A DNA stretch of 64,000 bases from Candidatus Gastranaerophilales bacterium (GCA_944325155.1 CALUYY010000001.1:248001-312000), one strand, 5' to 3'. Shown: positions 35,661 to 46,035, counted from the stretch's first letter. The notes: generated by a model from the sequence alone, not told the origin. Numbers and translations are program-made.

Positions 35661-36492
35661 ATATCAAAATTAAAGATGAGCCCGATATCATAATAACGGT
35701 ACCTGTTATTTTCTTTATAATCCCTTTTTCATTCAGGAATTTAAACCCCAAAAACAATGAAACAACGCTTGACAATTGAAACAAAGATAAAGAAAGCCCG
35801 ACTTCAAAATATTTAAAAACAATATTTGTCGAATACTGCATTAAACAAAGTAAAACGGCGATTATAAAACATTTTTTTAAAGTATCTTTTGAATGAAGCT
35901 TAAGTTTTTTAGTAAAAGCCGCAAATATAAAAGAAAAAATAAACCCTATACAACACCATAAGATAAAAGATATAAAAGGCGATGATAATAAAATTATTTT
36001 TTTTAATATAACAGCCTCCATACCCGAAAATAAGAGCGCTAAAAGCCTTAAAAAGACAGATTTATTTATTGAAAATTTACCTTCATTTTCAATAAATAAA
36101 AAGCTTGCGCAAACAATTAAAAGAAATCCGATTAAAGCCTTAATTGAAGGGGTTTCGCCCAAAATAAAATATGCACCCAAAAGTCCGATTACCGATTTAT
36201 AAGAATTAAGAGGCCCCAAAACCGACATCTCACCGACAGAAAGAGCCTTTATGAGGCATATTGTCCCCAAAAAACATAATAATCCCGAAAGACAAACAAG
36301 AAGATAAAATTCAAGGTTATATAAAGACCAATTAACAAAAAACAAGAAAGGCAAAAAGAATAAAGCCATAAAAAGGCTTGAATAAAGATTTACCGTTATT
36401 GACGACTCAAATCCCGATGCCGATTTTTGATAAAAATTTGCAACGGGATTCGAAACAATTCTTATTAAAAGCGCCAAAAAAGCAAAGAACAT
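35659..36492 (-). CDS. EamA/DMT-family transporter
   Basis: A 277-residue protein with about 10 hydrophobic helices in two EamA repeats. The first repeat ends in GPLNSYKSVIGLLGAYFILGE and the second in LFQLSSVVSLFLGFKFLNE, the Pro/Ser-containing helix followed by Glu typical of the drug/metabolite transporter superfamily. The substrate cannot be told. The membrane gene upstream ends 15 nt away. Confidence 0.8.
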   Translation of the reverse strand: MFFAFLALLIRIVSNPVANFYQKSASGFESSITVNLYSSLFMALFFLPFLFFVNWSLYNLEFYLLVCLSGLLCFLGTICLIKALSVGEMSVLGPLNSYKSVIGLLGAYFILGETPSIKALIGFLLIVCASFLFIENEGKFSINKSVFLRLLALLFSGMEAVILKKIILLSSPFISFILWCCIGFIFSFIFAAFTKKLKLHSKDTLKKCFIIAVLLCLMQYSTNIVFKYFEVGLSLSLFQLSSVVSLFLGFKFLNEKGIIKKITGTVIMISGSSLILI

Positions 36493-36507
36493 AAAACAAT
36501 TATATAA

Positions 36508-37398
36508 CTATTCTTTGATAATGGTTTTAATTACGTTCCTTGCATATTTATTAAATTTGCCGCCAAAAACGGTTGTTGTAAACGCAAACATATACATAGG
36601 AATTACGATTGCAACAATTATGCCCAAAACCGTCCAAAGCATTGTCAGTGCGGTTTGAGTGTCTTTAAGATCATAATACAGGATATATGCAATTGCACAG
36701 CCGATTAAAAGCGCAATAACGGCAAATATAACGGTATATTTTAATAAGCAAAGACAATATCTTTTATTTTTAAATAAAGGAAGATTATTTTCGTTTTCAG
36801 TGTAATATTCAAACTGCTTATCAAAATCTTCAACATCTTTTTTGGAATCAAAATTAACAAGTTCCAGCGGAAATTCGGGGATATATCTTTTAACATCAAG
36901 CATTCTGTACACATACGCCGGTGAATACATTAAAACTCCGTCAGAATAACTGTCTTGAAATTCCAATATCTGACCGTCATTTTTTTCTATTGTTGTTTTA
37001 AATCCGAACACCCTTAAAGAATATTTATTTTTATCGGGATTTTCTTTTTTTAAATTTTTGGCATCCGTCAACGGTGAAATTTTATAAGACTTAATGTCAT
37101 TATAATTTACAATCGCACGGGATGAAATTTCATTTTTCTTTTTAAATACAAAAGCCAGATGATCTTTAAAAATTTCAACCTGGGAAACTTTTCTTTTAGC
37201 GTTTGTAAAAGAAACATATATTGAAAATGCAACGCAATATAAGACAATTAAAATCAATGTCCAACCGAAACTTTGCAAAATCAAATTATAAAAAGCAACC
37301 GCCAATACGGAGCCCAAAATTATCCCCGCAAAAATCAGCATTGCCATTCTTGAAACTTTATCTACAATTTCTACCGCAAAAAATTTAGCTGTATTCAT
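36508..37398 (-). CDS. Hypothetical membrane protein with four spans
   Basis: A 296-residue protein with two hydrophobic helices near the N-terminus (~20-65), a soluble middle (~70-215) of mixed strands resembling a PH-like domain, and two helices near 220-280. I do not recognise a family. It is probably co-transcribed with the EamA transporter. Confidence 0.55.
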   Translation of the reverse strand: MNTAKFFAVEIVDKVSRMAMLIFAGIILGSVLAVAFYNLILQSFGWTLILIVLYCVAFSIYVSFTNAKRKVSQVEIFKDHLAFVFKKKNEISSRAIVNYNDIKSYKISPLTDAKNLKKENPDKNKYSLRVFGFKTTIEKNDGQILEFQDSYSDGVLMYSPAYVYRMLDVKRYIPEFPLELVNFDSKKDVEDFDKQFEYYTENENNLPLFKNKRYCLCLLKYTVIFAVIALLIGCAIAYILYYDLKDTQTALTMLWTVLGIIVAIVIPMYMFAFTTTVFGGKFNKYARNVIKTIIKE

Positions 37399-37566
37399 AA
37401 ATTATTAATTCCTCAAAATCAACTTATTGTAACACTATAATCAATCAGATTTAACAAACTTCATATTAGCAATTTTTTTAAGAATAATCAAGAAAAGAGA
37501 ACAAAATACATAATATTGAGTAAAAAAAATATTTCAGGAGTTTTATAAAATTGAAAGAATTTAAAA

Positions 37567-40389
37567 ATGAAAATAAATTTTAATTATTTTACCCCAAAAA
37601 TAAACGAAAATAAGCGGCAAAGTAACGTTAAAACAGGCAGCTCTCTTGAATACACACCAACAAAAGACGAATTTATAAAAAGCAATAATTCGCCTTCATT
37701 TGGCATGGCAAACAAAAATGAAAATGACATTTTCGGCATTTTATCGGAAATTTTTGACAGCTGTTTAAGTTCATATGCAAGCGTTATAAATAAAATTACA
37801 AGCCATATTGACTATCTTGCCTGCGAAACGGATATGAAAATTTTATTTCAGGCGCTTGAAAAAAACAGAAATTTAATCAAACATCCGCAAAACAGAGCTT
37901 ACAAAATAAAAAGCTTCATATACGGAATAGAAGGTTTTACAAACCCCGAATTAACGGCTGAAACTTTGAATAATGCAGGCATTACGCTTTTGGGGCAAAT
38001 GCCCGTTTTTCTTAATATTTATAATGACGCCGTTAAAAATTATCCCAATTTTAAAAACAAATCAATGGAAGCGGTTGAAATATACGGCAGATTAAACAAT
38101 AAAAAAGATTTAAGCCTATATCCCGAAATGCTTTTGTTTTTATATAACAGAAGCGAAGAAGAAGAATACAAAGATAAAGATGACATCAATTCATATCCTT
38201 CGTTTTTAAAATCAATAGGAATCGAAAGCGAAAAAGAATTTAAAAAAGAATATTCCCACATAAAAGAAAGCTTTAACGGATTTGAAAGCTCGGGCGATTT
38301 AATTGATGCAATTGATTATGTAAAAGAAACATACCCGGATAAAATAAGGCTTATAGATGAAATAATTTCATCCGATCCCGAATTTAAAGGGCTTGATTCC
38401 AAAAAAGTTTATATGTATGCAAGAGATATAATTGACTATCTCTATGAAAAAAGTTCAAAAGAAAGCCTTTTAAATTTTAAAGATATTATAAAAACGGCAA
38501 TTGCACAAAACAAAATTTCCGATAAAACAAAAGAGCAGTTAAAAAATCTTGTTGATTTTTCTGACATTGAAGACAAAATTGATTTTTTTGCAACCATAAG
38601 CGAATGCGGAATTAATCCCGATGAACTAAACAAACTTACAAGACCGTCAATTGCAAAAGACGTCAATCTTATTGACACTATAATCGATAAACCGGAAATA
38701 ATAAGCGGAATCAGACAGGCGAAAAATTGTTCAAAAGAAGAAGCCGAAAGTTTTTATTCAAAATATAAAGAGCTTTTATATATAGGATATCTGACGGACA
38801 TAAACAATGAAGAGCCGATAGCAAACGGAATATTCACGGCAATAAATTTTATTGAAAAAACAAAACTTTCAAGCGATGCCGCCTTTATGCAAAAATATAC
38901 ACTTTTAACCGAAACGGGAAGCAAAAAGACAAAAAATAAAAAACAAGAAAAGAAACAGGAAAAACCTGCCGCAAAAGAAATAAGAAATTTTATGGATTTA
39001 TTTTTGTTTGCGGATGAAAAAGAAATTTCAAAGGCGCAAATCCGTGAACTTGAAGCCGAAAAAGAAGAATTTGAACTTATACGATATGATATTGAAAAAT
39101 TTTTAAAACAGACGGAAAATATTTACCTGATTGGTCTCAGCCCCTTTGAAATTTACCGCAGATATAAAGATTTAATAACTGAAAACCCGGATAATACCGG
39201 TGATATACTAAACAGAATAAACACATTCGATATAAAAGACGAATCCGATTACAAACAAAAAGAAGCCGAATTCCGCAAAATAAGCGGATATTTTCCGAAT
39301 AAAAAAGCGGCGGCGGACTTTGTTTTAAATAATGAAATTAAATTGGACGGGTCAGAGGAAAGCAAAGAACAAAGAGCTTTATGTTTAAGATTTTTAGACG
39401 CACTGAACAAAGAACCCGATATAAAAGAAAGAAAGAATTATTTTGAAAAATTATCCGCTTCAAGCTTTTTAAAAAACCAAAAAGCAAATTGGGGGAACTT
39501 TCTTGCCGCTTGGGGAGATAAAATTAATTTATGCGATTTGACCGGGATAATTCTTGATATGAATATTCAATCGCCAAAAGGACTTGATAATATTCTTAAA
39601 AAATATAAAGACAAAAACGGCGAAGCCGGGAATATAATAAGCCACTTAAAAAAATATTCTTCATTGGCGGATTTAAACGAATACAGAGAAAGACTTTTAA
39701 AATTAAAAGAGCTGCTTAAAAAAAGAGGAATTGAAATTCCGATTGACAATTCAAACATAAATTCGGCTCAATTGGAGCTTTTCGGCGGCGATAAGCCGAT
39801 AGGGCATATTGAATTTTTAATGCTTATTCAAAAGTTAACAAATTCACAAGAAGGAAACTTTCTTTACGGACTGAACGAAACATTTAAAAATGAACCCTCT
39901 AAATATTCCAAATACGGGATAGCTGAAGAAATTGCAAAAGTTACATATAAAAGCCCGGGCTCATATCAAAAACTTTTGTCATTCTTAAATGTTGCACCCG
40001 AAGTTTTCAAACTCGGCGAAAAATTTGATTACGAAGAATATGCCTCACTGATGGCAAAAAGAATACCGGATGAATTTGCCGAATTTATTAATTCAAATGT
40101 TTGGAGCTTAAATTCAAATAAAATACCAAATCTTGACATTCACGCCAAATTAAGAATAATTGAAAGATTTGTTCTTAATAAAAATATTGATTTGTATTCC
40201 GATAAATCAAAAGAATTAATACGGGATTTATTTAACACGATTTATAAAACAAACCCTTATACAATAAAATCCGACAGCAAACAGGCGGGAAAAAGATTTA
40301 TTGCGCAATATAACCATGGTGAACAACAAAGTATAAAAGCAGCCTTTACAAGCAAAGGTCAGCTGATAACCGTCATTATGGAAGATTAA
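37567..40389 (+). CDS. Very large charged helical protein, unknown
   Basis: A 940-residue soluble protein, Lys/Glu/Asn-rich and mostly helical by composition, with no signal peptide or recognisable domain. The N-terminus has an Asn-rich start (MKINFNYFTPK) and, near residue 44, SPSFGM. A Lys/Gln low-complexity linker lies at about 455-470 (KKTKNKKQEKKQEK). The C-terminal ~40 residues (RFIAQYNHGEQQSIKAAF) look like a compact domain. There is no Shine-Dalgarno at good spacing; AGGAG lies 26 nt upstream. It converges with and overlaps the aryl-polyene arm by 4 nt. Function unknown. Confidence 0.55.
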   Translation: MKINFNYFTPKINENKRQSNVKTGSSLEYTPTKDEFIKSNNSPSFGMANKNENDIFGILSEIFDSCLSSYASVINKITSHIDYLACETDMKILFQALEKNRNLIKHPQNRAYKIKSFIYGIEGFTNPELTAETLNNAGITLLGQMPVFLNIYNDAVKNYPNFKNKSMEAVEIYGRLNNKKDLSLYPEMLLFLYNRSEEEEYKDKDDINSYPSFLKSIGIESEKEFKKEYSHIKESFNGFESSGDLIDAIDYVKETYPDKIRLIDEIISSDPEFKGLDSKKVYMYARDIIDYLYEKSSKESLLNFKDIIKTAIAQNKISDKTKEQLKNLVDFSDIEDKIDFFATISECGINPDELNKLTRPSIAKDVNLIDTIIDKPEIISGIRQAKNCSKEEAESFYSKYKELLYIGYLTDINNEEPIANGIFTAINFIEKTKLSSDAAFMQKYTLLTETGSKKTKNKKQEKKQEKPAAKEIRNFMDLFLFADEKEISKAQIRELEAEKEEFELIRYDIEKFLKQTENIYLIGLSPFEIYRRYKDLITENPDNTGDILNRINTFDIKDESDYKQKEAEFRKISGYFPNKKAAADFVLNNEIKLDGSEESKEQRALCLRFLDALNKEPDIKERKNYFEKLSASSFLKNQKANWGNFLAAWGDKINLCDLTGIILDMNIQSPKGLDNILKKYKDKNGEAGNIISHLKKYSSLADLNEYRERLLKLKELLKKRGIEIPIDNSNINSAQLELFGGDKPIGHIEFLMLIQKLTNSQEGNFLYGLNETFKNEPSKYSKYGIAEEIAKVTYKSPGSYQKLLSFLNVAPEVFKLGEKFDYEEYASLMAKRIPDEFAEFINSNVWSLNSNKIPNLDIHAKLRIIERFVLNKNIDLYSDKSKELIRDLFNTIYKTNPYTIKSDSKQAGKRFIAQYNHGEQQSIKAAFTSKGQLITVIMED

Positions 40390-41318
40390 TTAAAAAAATC
40401 ATAAAAATGGTAAAATTGTTCCGGCGCAATTAAAATAAGCTTTTCCAAAAATGAAAGATATTCTTTTTGCATAAATTCAATTTTTCTTTTTTTATCCAAA
40501 GATTCTAATTGAATTAACTTTTTAAGATAAATTTTATATTTTCCTCTTTTTTTAACGGCGGAAATAAAATAAGTTGTTTTATCCAAAATTCTTGCAAATT
40601 CAAAAACACCCGAGGGAAGATAAATTTCTTTATTCAAAAAAATAATTTTTGATTTTTTTTGTTCGTTTGAAATCCTGTCCCCCGCCATTATGACAATTTC
40701 GCCTTTATTCATCTTCTCATCAATATTTATGGCGTCATCAACCGAAATATCATCCGTATCAAAAATTTCAATATCGGATGTTTTCAATTTTATTTTATTT
40801 AAAAAAGAGTTAAAAATTCTGCATTGGTCTTTTTTCATAAAAACGTTTACTTTGGGGCTTTTAAAACCGCTGTCGGGATTAGATACAAAACTTCTTAAAA
40901 TCTCCGAATTTCCGATATGAGATGTTATTAAAAAAATACCTTTGTTTTCTTTTATGTCGTTGAAAAAAATTTCTTTTTCTTTTATATCTTCAAATTCAAA
41001 TTTTTCAGCGCTTAATTTTCCTCTGAACGCTTCAATTTTATCCGCAAGCGAAAGTGCATAATTTAAGACATTTTTATAAGAATTTATAAAATTCGGCTTC
41101 GGCGTTTTTTTGTTTGAATATTCATAAATCACTTTAAGATTATTTTTGGAAAACATTCTTACATCGGATGAAAAAACAAACGTAAAAAACGAAACAAAAA
41201 AAGCAATTATATTCAGCGCAATTTTACCGAAAATTTTGTATACAAAGTATGAGAGCATAAGGCGAACCTCGCCCGCAGATTTTTCTTTAACATAATACCA
41301 GTCTTTTTTATTTTTCAT
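40386..41318 (-). CDS. LpxL/HtrB-like lysophospholipid acyltransferase (aryl polyene cluster)
   Basis: A 310-residue LpxL-type acyltransferase: a hydrophobic N-terminal segment, the catalytic motif SHIGNSE (HxxxxE) near 130, and MAGDRIS. In aryl polyene clusters an LpxL-like domain occurs fused to a glycosyltransferase (ApeJ type) and is thought to acylate the lipid carrier of the polyene. Here it stands alone. It is the last gene of the left arm, and its start overlaps the exporter by 11 nt. Confidence 0.72.
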   Translation of the reverse strand: MKNKKDWYYVKEKSAGEVRLMLSYFVYKIFGKIALNIIAFFVSFFTFVFSSDVRMFSKNNLKVIYEYSNKKTPKPNFINSYKNVLNYALSLADKIEAFRGKLSAEKFEFEDIKEKEIFFNDIKENKGIFLITSHIGNSEILRSFVSNPDSGFKSPKVNVFMKKDQCRIFNSFLNKIKLKTSDIEIFDTDDISVDDAINIDEKMNKGEIVIMAGDRISNEQKKSKIIFLNKEIYLPSGVFEFARILDKTTYFISAVKKRGKYKIYLKKLIQLESLDKKRKIEFMQKEYLSFLEKLILIAPEQFYHFYDFFN

Positions 41319-43476
41319 ATTTTTCTATCAATAAAATGCTGAATATATAAGAACTCATAAGCCCGACGGAAAGAATAAACCCCAAAGAACTTATCAGTTT
41401 AAAACTTGTCATTGAAAGCAGTAAAAATGAAAAAACGCTTGTCATACAGGAAATTAAAACCGAAGCATACATTTCCTTTGAATTTTCTTTATTATTATAT
41501 CTGAAAACGGAATAATCAAGGCTGAATCCCATAATTAAAAACAAAGAAAGTATATGAAACATATTAACTTCAATATTAAAAATCCCTAAAATACCGAGAG
41601 CAAAAAGCCCGCCCAAAAAAGAAGGGAAAATAATTTTTATTGAACCTTTTATTCCGTATATAACGCTCAATACCAAAAACAAAACGGATAAAATCGGTAT
41701 TATAAGCTTAAGACAATTTATTCTGCAATTTTTGACAAAATTTGAAATATCTTCTTTTAAATCAATAATTTTTTGGTTTTTGATTTTTGAAATATCCGCA
41801 TTTTTTAAAACAATAACGGACGTATTATCATCAAAAATAAAACCGTCTTTTAAAATTTTCAATTCGTCCGCAGACAGATAATTTTTATCGTCGATTAAAT
41901 TCAAAAGCTCATTTTTATAATTATCGTTTAAAAACGTTGCATAATTTTTAAGCTCATTTTTATATAAAATTTTTCTTAAATTAAAATTTTCTCTCTGTTT
42001 TTTAATTGAAGGCAAAAATTTTGATATTGAATAAAATTCATCATCCGGCAAATTATCCGTTATTTTTTCTTCGTTTTCCAAAATCTCCTGAAGGTTTTTT
42101 CCTTTTACGGGGATAAATTTGGTATTTATATTATTATCAGATACCATAGAATAAATTTTTTCCGCTTTTAATAATTCTTTATCGGGTATATACATATTTG
42201 AGATATCGTCTGAAAATTTAATTTTTAATACACCGGAAATTGAAACAAAAACAATTAAGATAATGATTATTTTTTTTGTTATTTTGTTTAATTTTATAAT
42301 GTTTAATTTATCAATATCAAATACATCAAAAGTTTTTAAATTAAGCATTTTTGAAATCAGGGGATGAAATAAAATGACAAACAAATAAACAAAAATTAAC
42401 CCTGCGGATGTAAAAATTGCAATTTGCGCCAATAATTCTATTTTTGAAAATAAAAGTATTAAAAAAGCGGATATTGTTGTTAACATACCAACCGTAAGAC
42501 TTTTAAAGATTTTTTCAATGTTTAGTCCGCCCGCAAAAAAATGAAGCGAATAATCAACGCAAATCCCTATTAAAGTTGTCGAAAAGACAAAAGTTAAAAT
42601 ATGTATGGAATTAAAAATTAAAGAACATAAATAATACCCCGATAATGTCCCGAATATAAGGCTAAGGGCAATAGGAACCAAAATTTTATAAGATTTAAAA
42701 TAAAATCTTGCAATAAAAATTATAAATAATGAAGATAAAACACAGATTATATTAATCTCGTTCATTGATTTTGAACTTGCATAATAAGTATGAACGGGGG
42801 TTCCCGTTAAATAAATCTGAACATTTTTGTTATTTTTTATTAATTCATCTTTAATTTTAATCAGTTTTGAAATTTCTTTATTTAAAAGAACGGGCGAGAG
42901 CGCAATTTCATCGTTTACTTTTAATTGATAATACTTATAAAATTTTCCTTCGTATTCTTTTTCGCCAGATAAATTATAATTTTGCAAAGACATTAAATAA
43001 TCATCAAACAATAAAAAGGGATCTTCTTCTATTGAAACAAAATTAAGCCCCAAGGGTTGATAGAGCCTGTATAATGCTTTATTTGAAATATTTTTAAAAT
43101 CATTATTTTTTATATCAAACCTTGTTTCATTTGATAAAAGATAATTATGGTGTTTTTTATATATATCCAAAAAAGCCCCGAGGGCATTAATATTAAAGCT
43201 GTCATTCACAAAGACTTTTTTATCCAATGAAGATAAAAATTCATCCGACACTTTTTTTATAATATATCTGTCATCCGCTTCAAAGGTAACATTAAAGTTT
43301 GAAGAATATTTTTTTGACAGTTCAACGAGAATATCATTTTCTTTATTATCTGAAGGAATTATTGCCCTTAAAAGGTTTGTTTCCGTTTTTTTGGGATTTA
43401 AAAAAACATACAAAGATAAAAAGATAAAAACAAAAATTAATATATATCTTGAAAAAACAATTAATTTATTTTTCAT
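41308..43476 (-). CDS. MMPL/RND-type exporter (ApeM-like)
   Basis: About 722 residues. One N-terminal helix, a large exported domain (~30-240), five helices, a second exported domain (~400-550) and a second helix bundle: the MMPL fold with two pseudo-symmetric halves. The HFFAGGLNIEKI and GFSLDYSVFRYN stretches lie at the usual proton-relay helices. In aryl polyene clusters this protein moves the polyene lipid across the inner membrane. I use the ATG that overlaps the LolA-like stop (ATGA) instead of a GTG two codons earlier. Confidence 0.82.
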   Translation of the reverse strand: MKNKLIVFSRYILIFVFIFLSLYVFLNPKKTETNLLRAIIPSDNKENDILVELSKKYSSNFNVTFEADDRYIIKKVSDEFLSSLDKKVFVNDSFNINALGAFLDIYKKHHNYLLSNETRFDIKNNDFKNISNKALYRLYQPLGLNFVSIEEDPFLLFDDYLMSLQNYNLSGEKEYEGKFYKYYQLKVNDEIALSPVLLNKEISKLIKIKDELIKNNKNVQIYLTGTPVHTYYASSKSMNEINIICVLSSLFIIFIARFYFKSYKILVPIALSLIFGTLSGYYLCSLIFNSIHILTFVFSTTLIGICVDYSLHFFAGGLNIEKIFKSLTVGMLTTISAFLILLFSKIELLAQIAIFTSAGLIFVYLFVILFHPLISKMLNLKTFDVFDIDKLNIIKLNKITKKIIIILIVFVSISGVLKIKFSDDISNMYIPDKELLKAEKIYSMVSDNNINTKFIPVKGKNLQEILENEEKITDNLPDDEFYSISKFLPSIKKQRENFNLRKILYKNELKNYATFLNDNYKNELLNLIDDKNYLSADELKILKDGFIFDDNTSVIVLKNADISKIKNQKIIDLKEDISNFVKNCRINCLKLIIPILSVLFLVLSVIYGIKGSIKIIFPSFLGGLFALGILGIFNIEVNMFHILSLFLIMGFSLDYSVFRYNNKENSKEMYASVLISCMTSVFSFLLLSMTSFKLISSLGFILSVGLMSSYIFSILLIEKYEK

Positions 43477-44009
43477 CTGCACCCGCTGAAATTCATTTCG
43501 TTTTTAACATTATCCGTATCAATTATCATTTTTGATATTATACCTTTATCATCTTTTGTATTACCGAATATTTGTATGCTTAAAAGATTATCTTCAATCT
43601 TTGACCCCTTTTTCGGTTTAAAGCCGAGTGTCCAGTTTGTCGAATTTTCTTCTTTTAGATAATAAATGTCAAAATTTTTTTCAAGGAACGAATAGTCTTT
43701 ATTTGCCACCGATTTTATAATTGAAGCCGCATTTTTATTTGAATCGGACGTATAATAAGAATCTGATTGAATGGGATATGTTGTTTTAAAAATAACGCCT
43801 TTATCTTTCATAAATTCAAAATCACCGCCCGATATTAAAGATATTTCCGATTTTTTCATAAATTTATTTTGCGAAAAAGTGCATATTGCATTTTCAAAAG
43901 AAGGCGCATTTTCAATAACATATTTTGCACTTGTCTTGTTTGAAAATAAATCCGATGCAAACGAAGGAAGAGAAATAAAAAATATTAAAAGAAAACTTAA
44001 AATTTTCAT
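43473..44009 (-). CDS. LolA-like periplasmic carrier (ApeL-like)
   Basis: A 178-residue protein with a clear signal peptide (MKILSFLLIFFISLPSFA) and a LolA/LolB-type beta-sheet domain with FSQNKFMKKSEI and SGGDFEFMKDKGVIFKT. Such carriers take lipidated products from the inner membrane exporter to the outer membrane. It overlaps both neighbours by ATGA-type junctions, with GAGGAG as ribosome site in the upstream gene's end. Its presence points to an outer-membrane destination for the product. Confidence 0.78.
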   Translation of the reverse strand: MKILSFLLIFFISLPSFASDLFSNKTSAKYVIENAPSFENAICTFSQNKFMKKSEISLISGGDFEFMKDKGVIFKTTYPIQSDSYYTSDSNKNAASIIKSVANKDYSFLEKNFDIYYLKEENSTNWTLGFKPKKGSKIEDNLLSIQIFGNTKDDKGIISKMIIDTDNVKNEMNFSGCR

Positions 44010-44422
44010 ATTTTATACTCCTCAATTTTTTTAACAAATCTCTCCGGCGCCTCATAAATCGTTTTTCCGGTTTTTATATCAACTCTTATCTGCATTGTTT
44101 TTGCTTTAAAGATTTTTTCGTTTGTTTTTATATCATAAATTTCATAGCTGATATTAAGCGAAGGTTCAATTGATTCTATCGTTGACACTATTTTTAATTC
44201 GGAGTCAAACGAGGCGGATTTTATAAATTTCATATCCATTTTTGCAACGGGATAAACAGATCCGCCGTTTTTCATATCATCGTATGTATATCCGATTTTT
44301 TGCAATAAATCACACCTTGCGGCCTCAAGAAATTTTATATAATTTCCGTGCCACACGACATACATAGGGTCAAGGTCATAAAATTGAACTTTTATATTAT
44401 ATTCGGCTGTAATTTTTTTCAT
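44006..44422 (-). CDS. 4HBT-type acyl-CoA/ACP thioesterase (ApeK-like)
   Basis: A 138-residue hot-dog thioesterase with QFYDLDPMYVVWHGNYIKFLE, the motif that carries the catalytic Asp (Asp16/Asp18 region) of the 4-hydroxybenzoyl-CoA thioesterase family. In aryl polyene clusters it probably releases or edits ACP-bound intermediates. It overlaps neighbours on both sides (ATGA). Confidence 0.85.
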   Translation of the reverse strand: MKKITAEYNIKVQFYDLDPMYVVWHGNYIKFLEAARCDLLQKIGYTYDDMKNGGSVYPVAKMDMKFIKSASFDSELKIVSTIESIEPSLNISYEIYDIKTNEKIFKAKTMQIRVDIKTGKTIYEAPERFVKKIEEYKI

Positions 44423-46035
44423 AAATCAGACTCCCGCTTTATATAAAAAGCTCCCGATGAATAAATAATATCATCTTTTTTATAAACGTATATTATTTCA
44501 TCATCCTTCTTTTTCATTTCAAGCTCAATTATAATATCGGGCTTTATAATTCGGGAAAATTTGATTTTTTTTGCGGATGCAAAATCAAGTTCCAAATCAA
44601 ACAGATTTTTAATATAAAATTTTGCAAAATATAATTGGACAACCCCGGGTAAAATCGGCATATTTTCAAAATGACCCTTGAAAAAGTTTGCAAAATAAGG
44701 AAAAATAAGTTCTATTTTTGCATAATCGCTTTCTTTTTTGATATTTTTTATATAAGGAAAAGTAAGGTTAATATTAAATAATTCTTCAATTTTGTCTTTT
44801 GAAATTTTTCCCGTTTCCGTTTTTATAATTTCGTGTAAAACCCGCCATTTTTGAGGCGCAATTTCGGAATTTTTTAAAACATCCGCTTTCAAAATTTTGA
44901 CTAAATTAATTTTTCCCTTCTTTAAATAAATTTCTTCGCCTTTTTTATTTAAAACAAGCAGGCAGGCAAGTTTATCTTCAAATTTAAAACAATATACATC
45001 ATCAACAAACCCCGATTTTAGAATTAAACCTTCAATTTCGGAAGCGCTTATTCTTTTTTCCTGAATTTTTAAAATTCTATCCGTTCTTTTTTTTAATATA
45101 AAATGTCTTTCGTCTTTAATTTCCGTATCGTCCGATAAAATATCTTCATTGTTTATAAAATAAGGCGATTTTATATAAACGCTTTTACCTTTTTTTATAA
45201 GTCTGACCGAATTAAAAGTTTTCATATAATCATTGTTAAAATCATCCTTATATCCTATAACCCCGAATTCACTGCAGCCGTATATATCAAAAACTTTAAC
45301 GCCCGAATTTTCAATGTATGAAAAAGTTTCTTTATTTAATTTATCGCCCGCAGACAAGATAACTTTTAAATTTTTATCGGGGATGATTGAATATTTTTTA
45401 ATTTTATCCAGAAAAGAAGGCGTTGAAATTAAAATTTCATCTTTGATATCTTCGGGATAATTCACTCTTTTTGCACTCAATGCAAGATATAGAGGATTAT
45501 ATAGAACAAGAAAAATATGCACGGTCAAATCAAACATATGGTAAATAACACTTGTTGATTGAATATATGCTTTTTTTGCAAAAAAAGCTTTTATACATTC
45601 TTCGTATATATCTTTTGCTTCATATAAAATGTTTGAAACGCTTTTTTGTATTTTTTTCGGAACACCCGTTGTGCCTGACGTAAAAAGATTTATGTAAATT
45701 TTATCAAGGTTAATATGCGGGCTGATTTCCCCTTCTTTTTTCTCCCGTGACAGCTTTTTTAATTCAATATATTTAATGTCTGACATTAAAGAAATTCTTT
45801 TATTGTCGGCTATATAAATTTCTTTATCGGCATAAATTGAAGCAATTAAAAAAATAAAAAAATCAAAAATGTTATCCGTGTTAATTAAAACATTGTTTGT
45901 CGCATTTTCGGTTAAATTTTTATACAAAGGAAAAACAAATTTTCTTATATCCGATAAAGAATATATATTTTCTCCGTCTTTTATTATGGGGGTAGTATAA
46001 AATTTTTCGTCATTAAAAATTTCAAAAAAATTCAT
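44419..46035 (-). CDS. Aryl-AMP ligase fused to FabA/FabZ-type dehydratase (ApeH-ApeI-like)
   Basis: A 538-residue fusion. Residues ~1-420 are an ANL-type AMP-forming ligase with TSGTTGVPKK at ~119-128 and DIYGCSEFG. Residues ~430-538 are a hot-dog dehydratase with FKGHFENMPILPGVVQ, whose His near 455 is catalytic. In Escherichia coli the two functions are described as separate proteins, ApeH and ApeI. The ligase should activate the aromatic starter acid onto ACP, and the dehydratase should act in each elongation cycle. No ammonia-lyase gene is present, so a chorismate-derived starter such as 4-hydroxybenzoate is more likely than a cinnamate. Confidence 0.85.
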   Translation of the reverse strand: MNFFEIFNDEKFYTTPIIKDGENIYSLSDIRKFVFPLYKNLTENATNNVLINTDNIFDFFIFLIASIYADKEIYIADNKRISLMSDIKYIELKKLSREKKEGEISPHINLDKIYINLFTSGTTGVPKKIQKSVSNILYEAKDIYEECIKAFFAKKAYIQSTSVIYHMFDLTVHIFLVLYNPLYLALSAKRVNYPEDIKDEILISTPSFLDKIKKYSIIPDKNLKVILSAGDKLNKETFSYIENSGVKVFDIYGCSEFGVIGYKDDFNNDYMKTFNSVRLIKKGKSVYIKSPYFINNEDILSDDTEIKDERHFILKKRTDRILKIQEKRISASEIEGLILKSGFVDDVYCFKFEDKLACLLVLNKKGEEIYLKKGKINLVKILKADVLKNSEIAPQKWRVLHEIIKTETGKISKDKIEELFNINLTFPYIKNIKKESDYAKIELIFPYFANFFKGHFENMPILPGVVQLYFAKFYIKNLFDLELDFASAKKIKFSRIIKPDIIIELEMKKKDDEIIYVYKKDDIIYSSGAFYIKRESDL

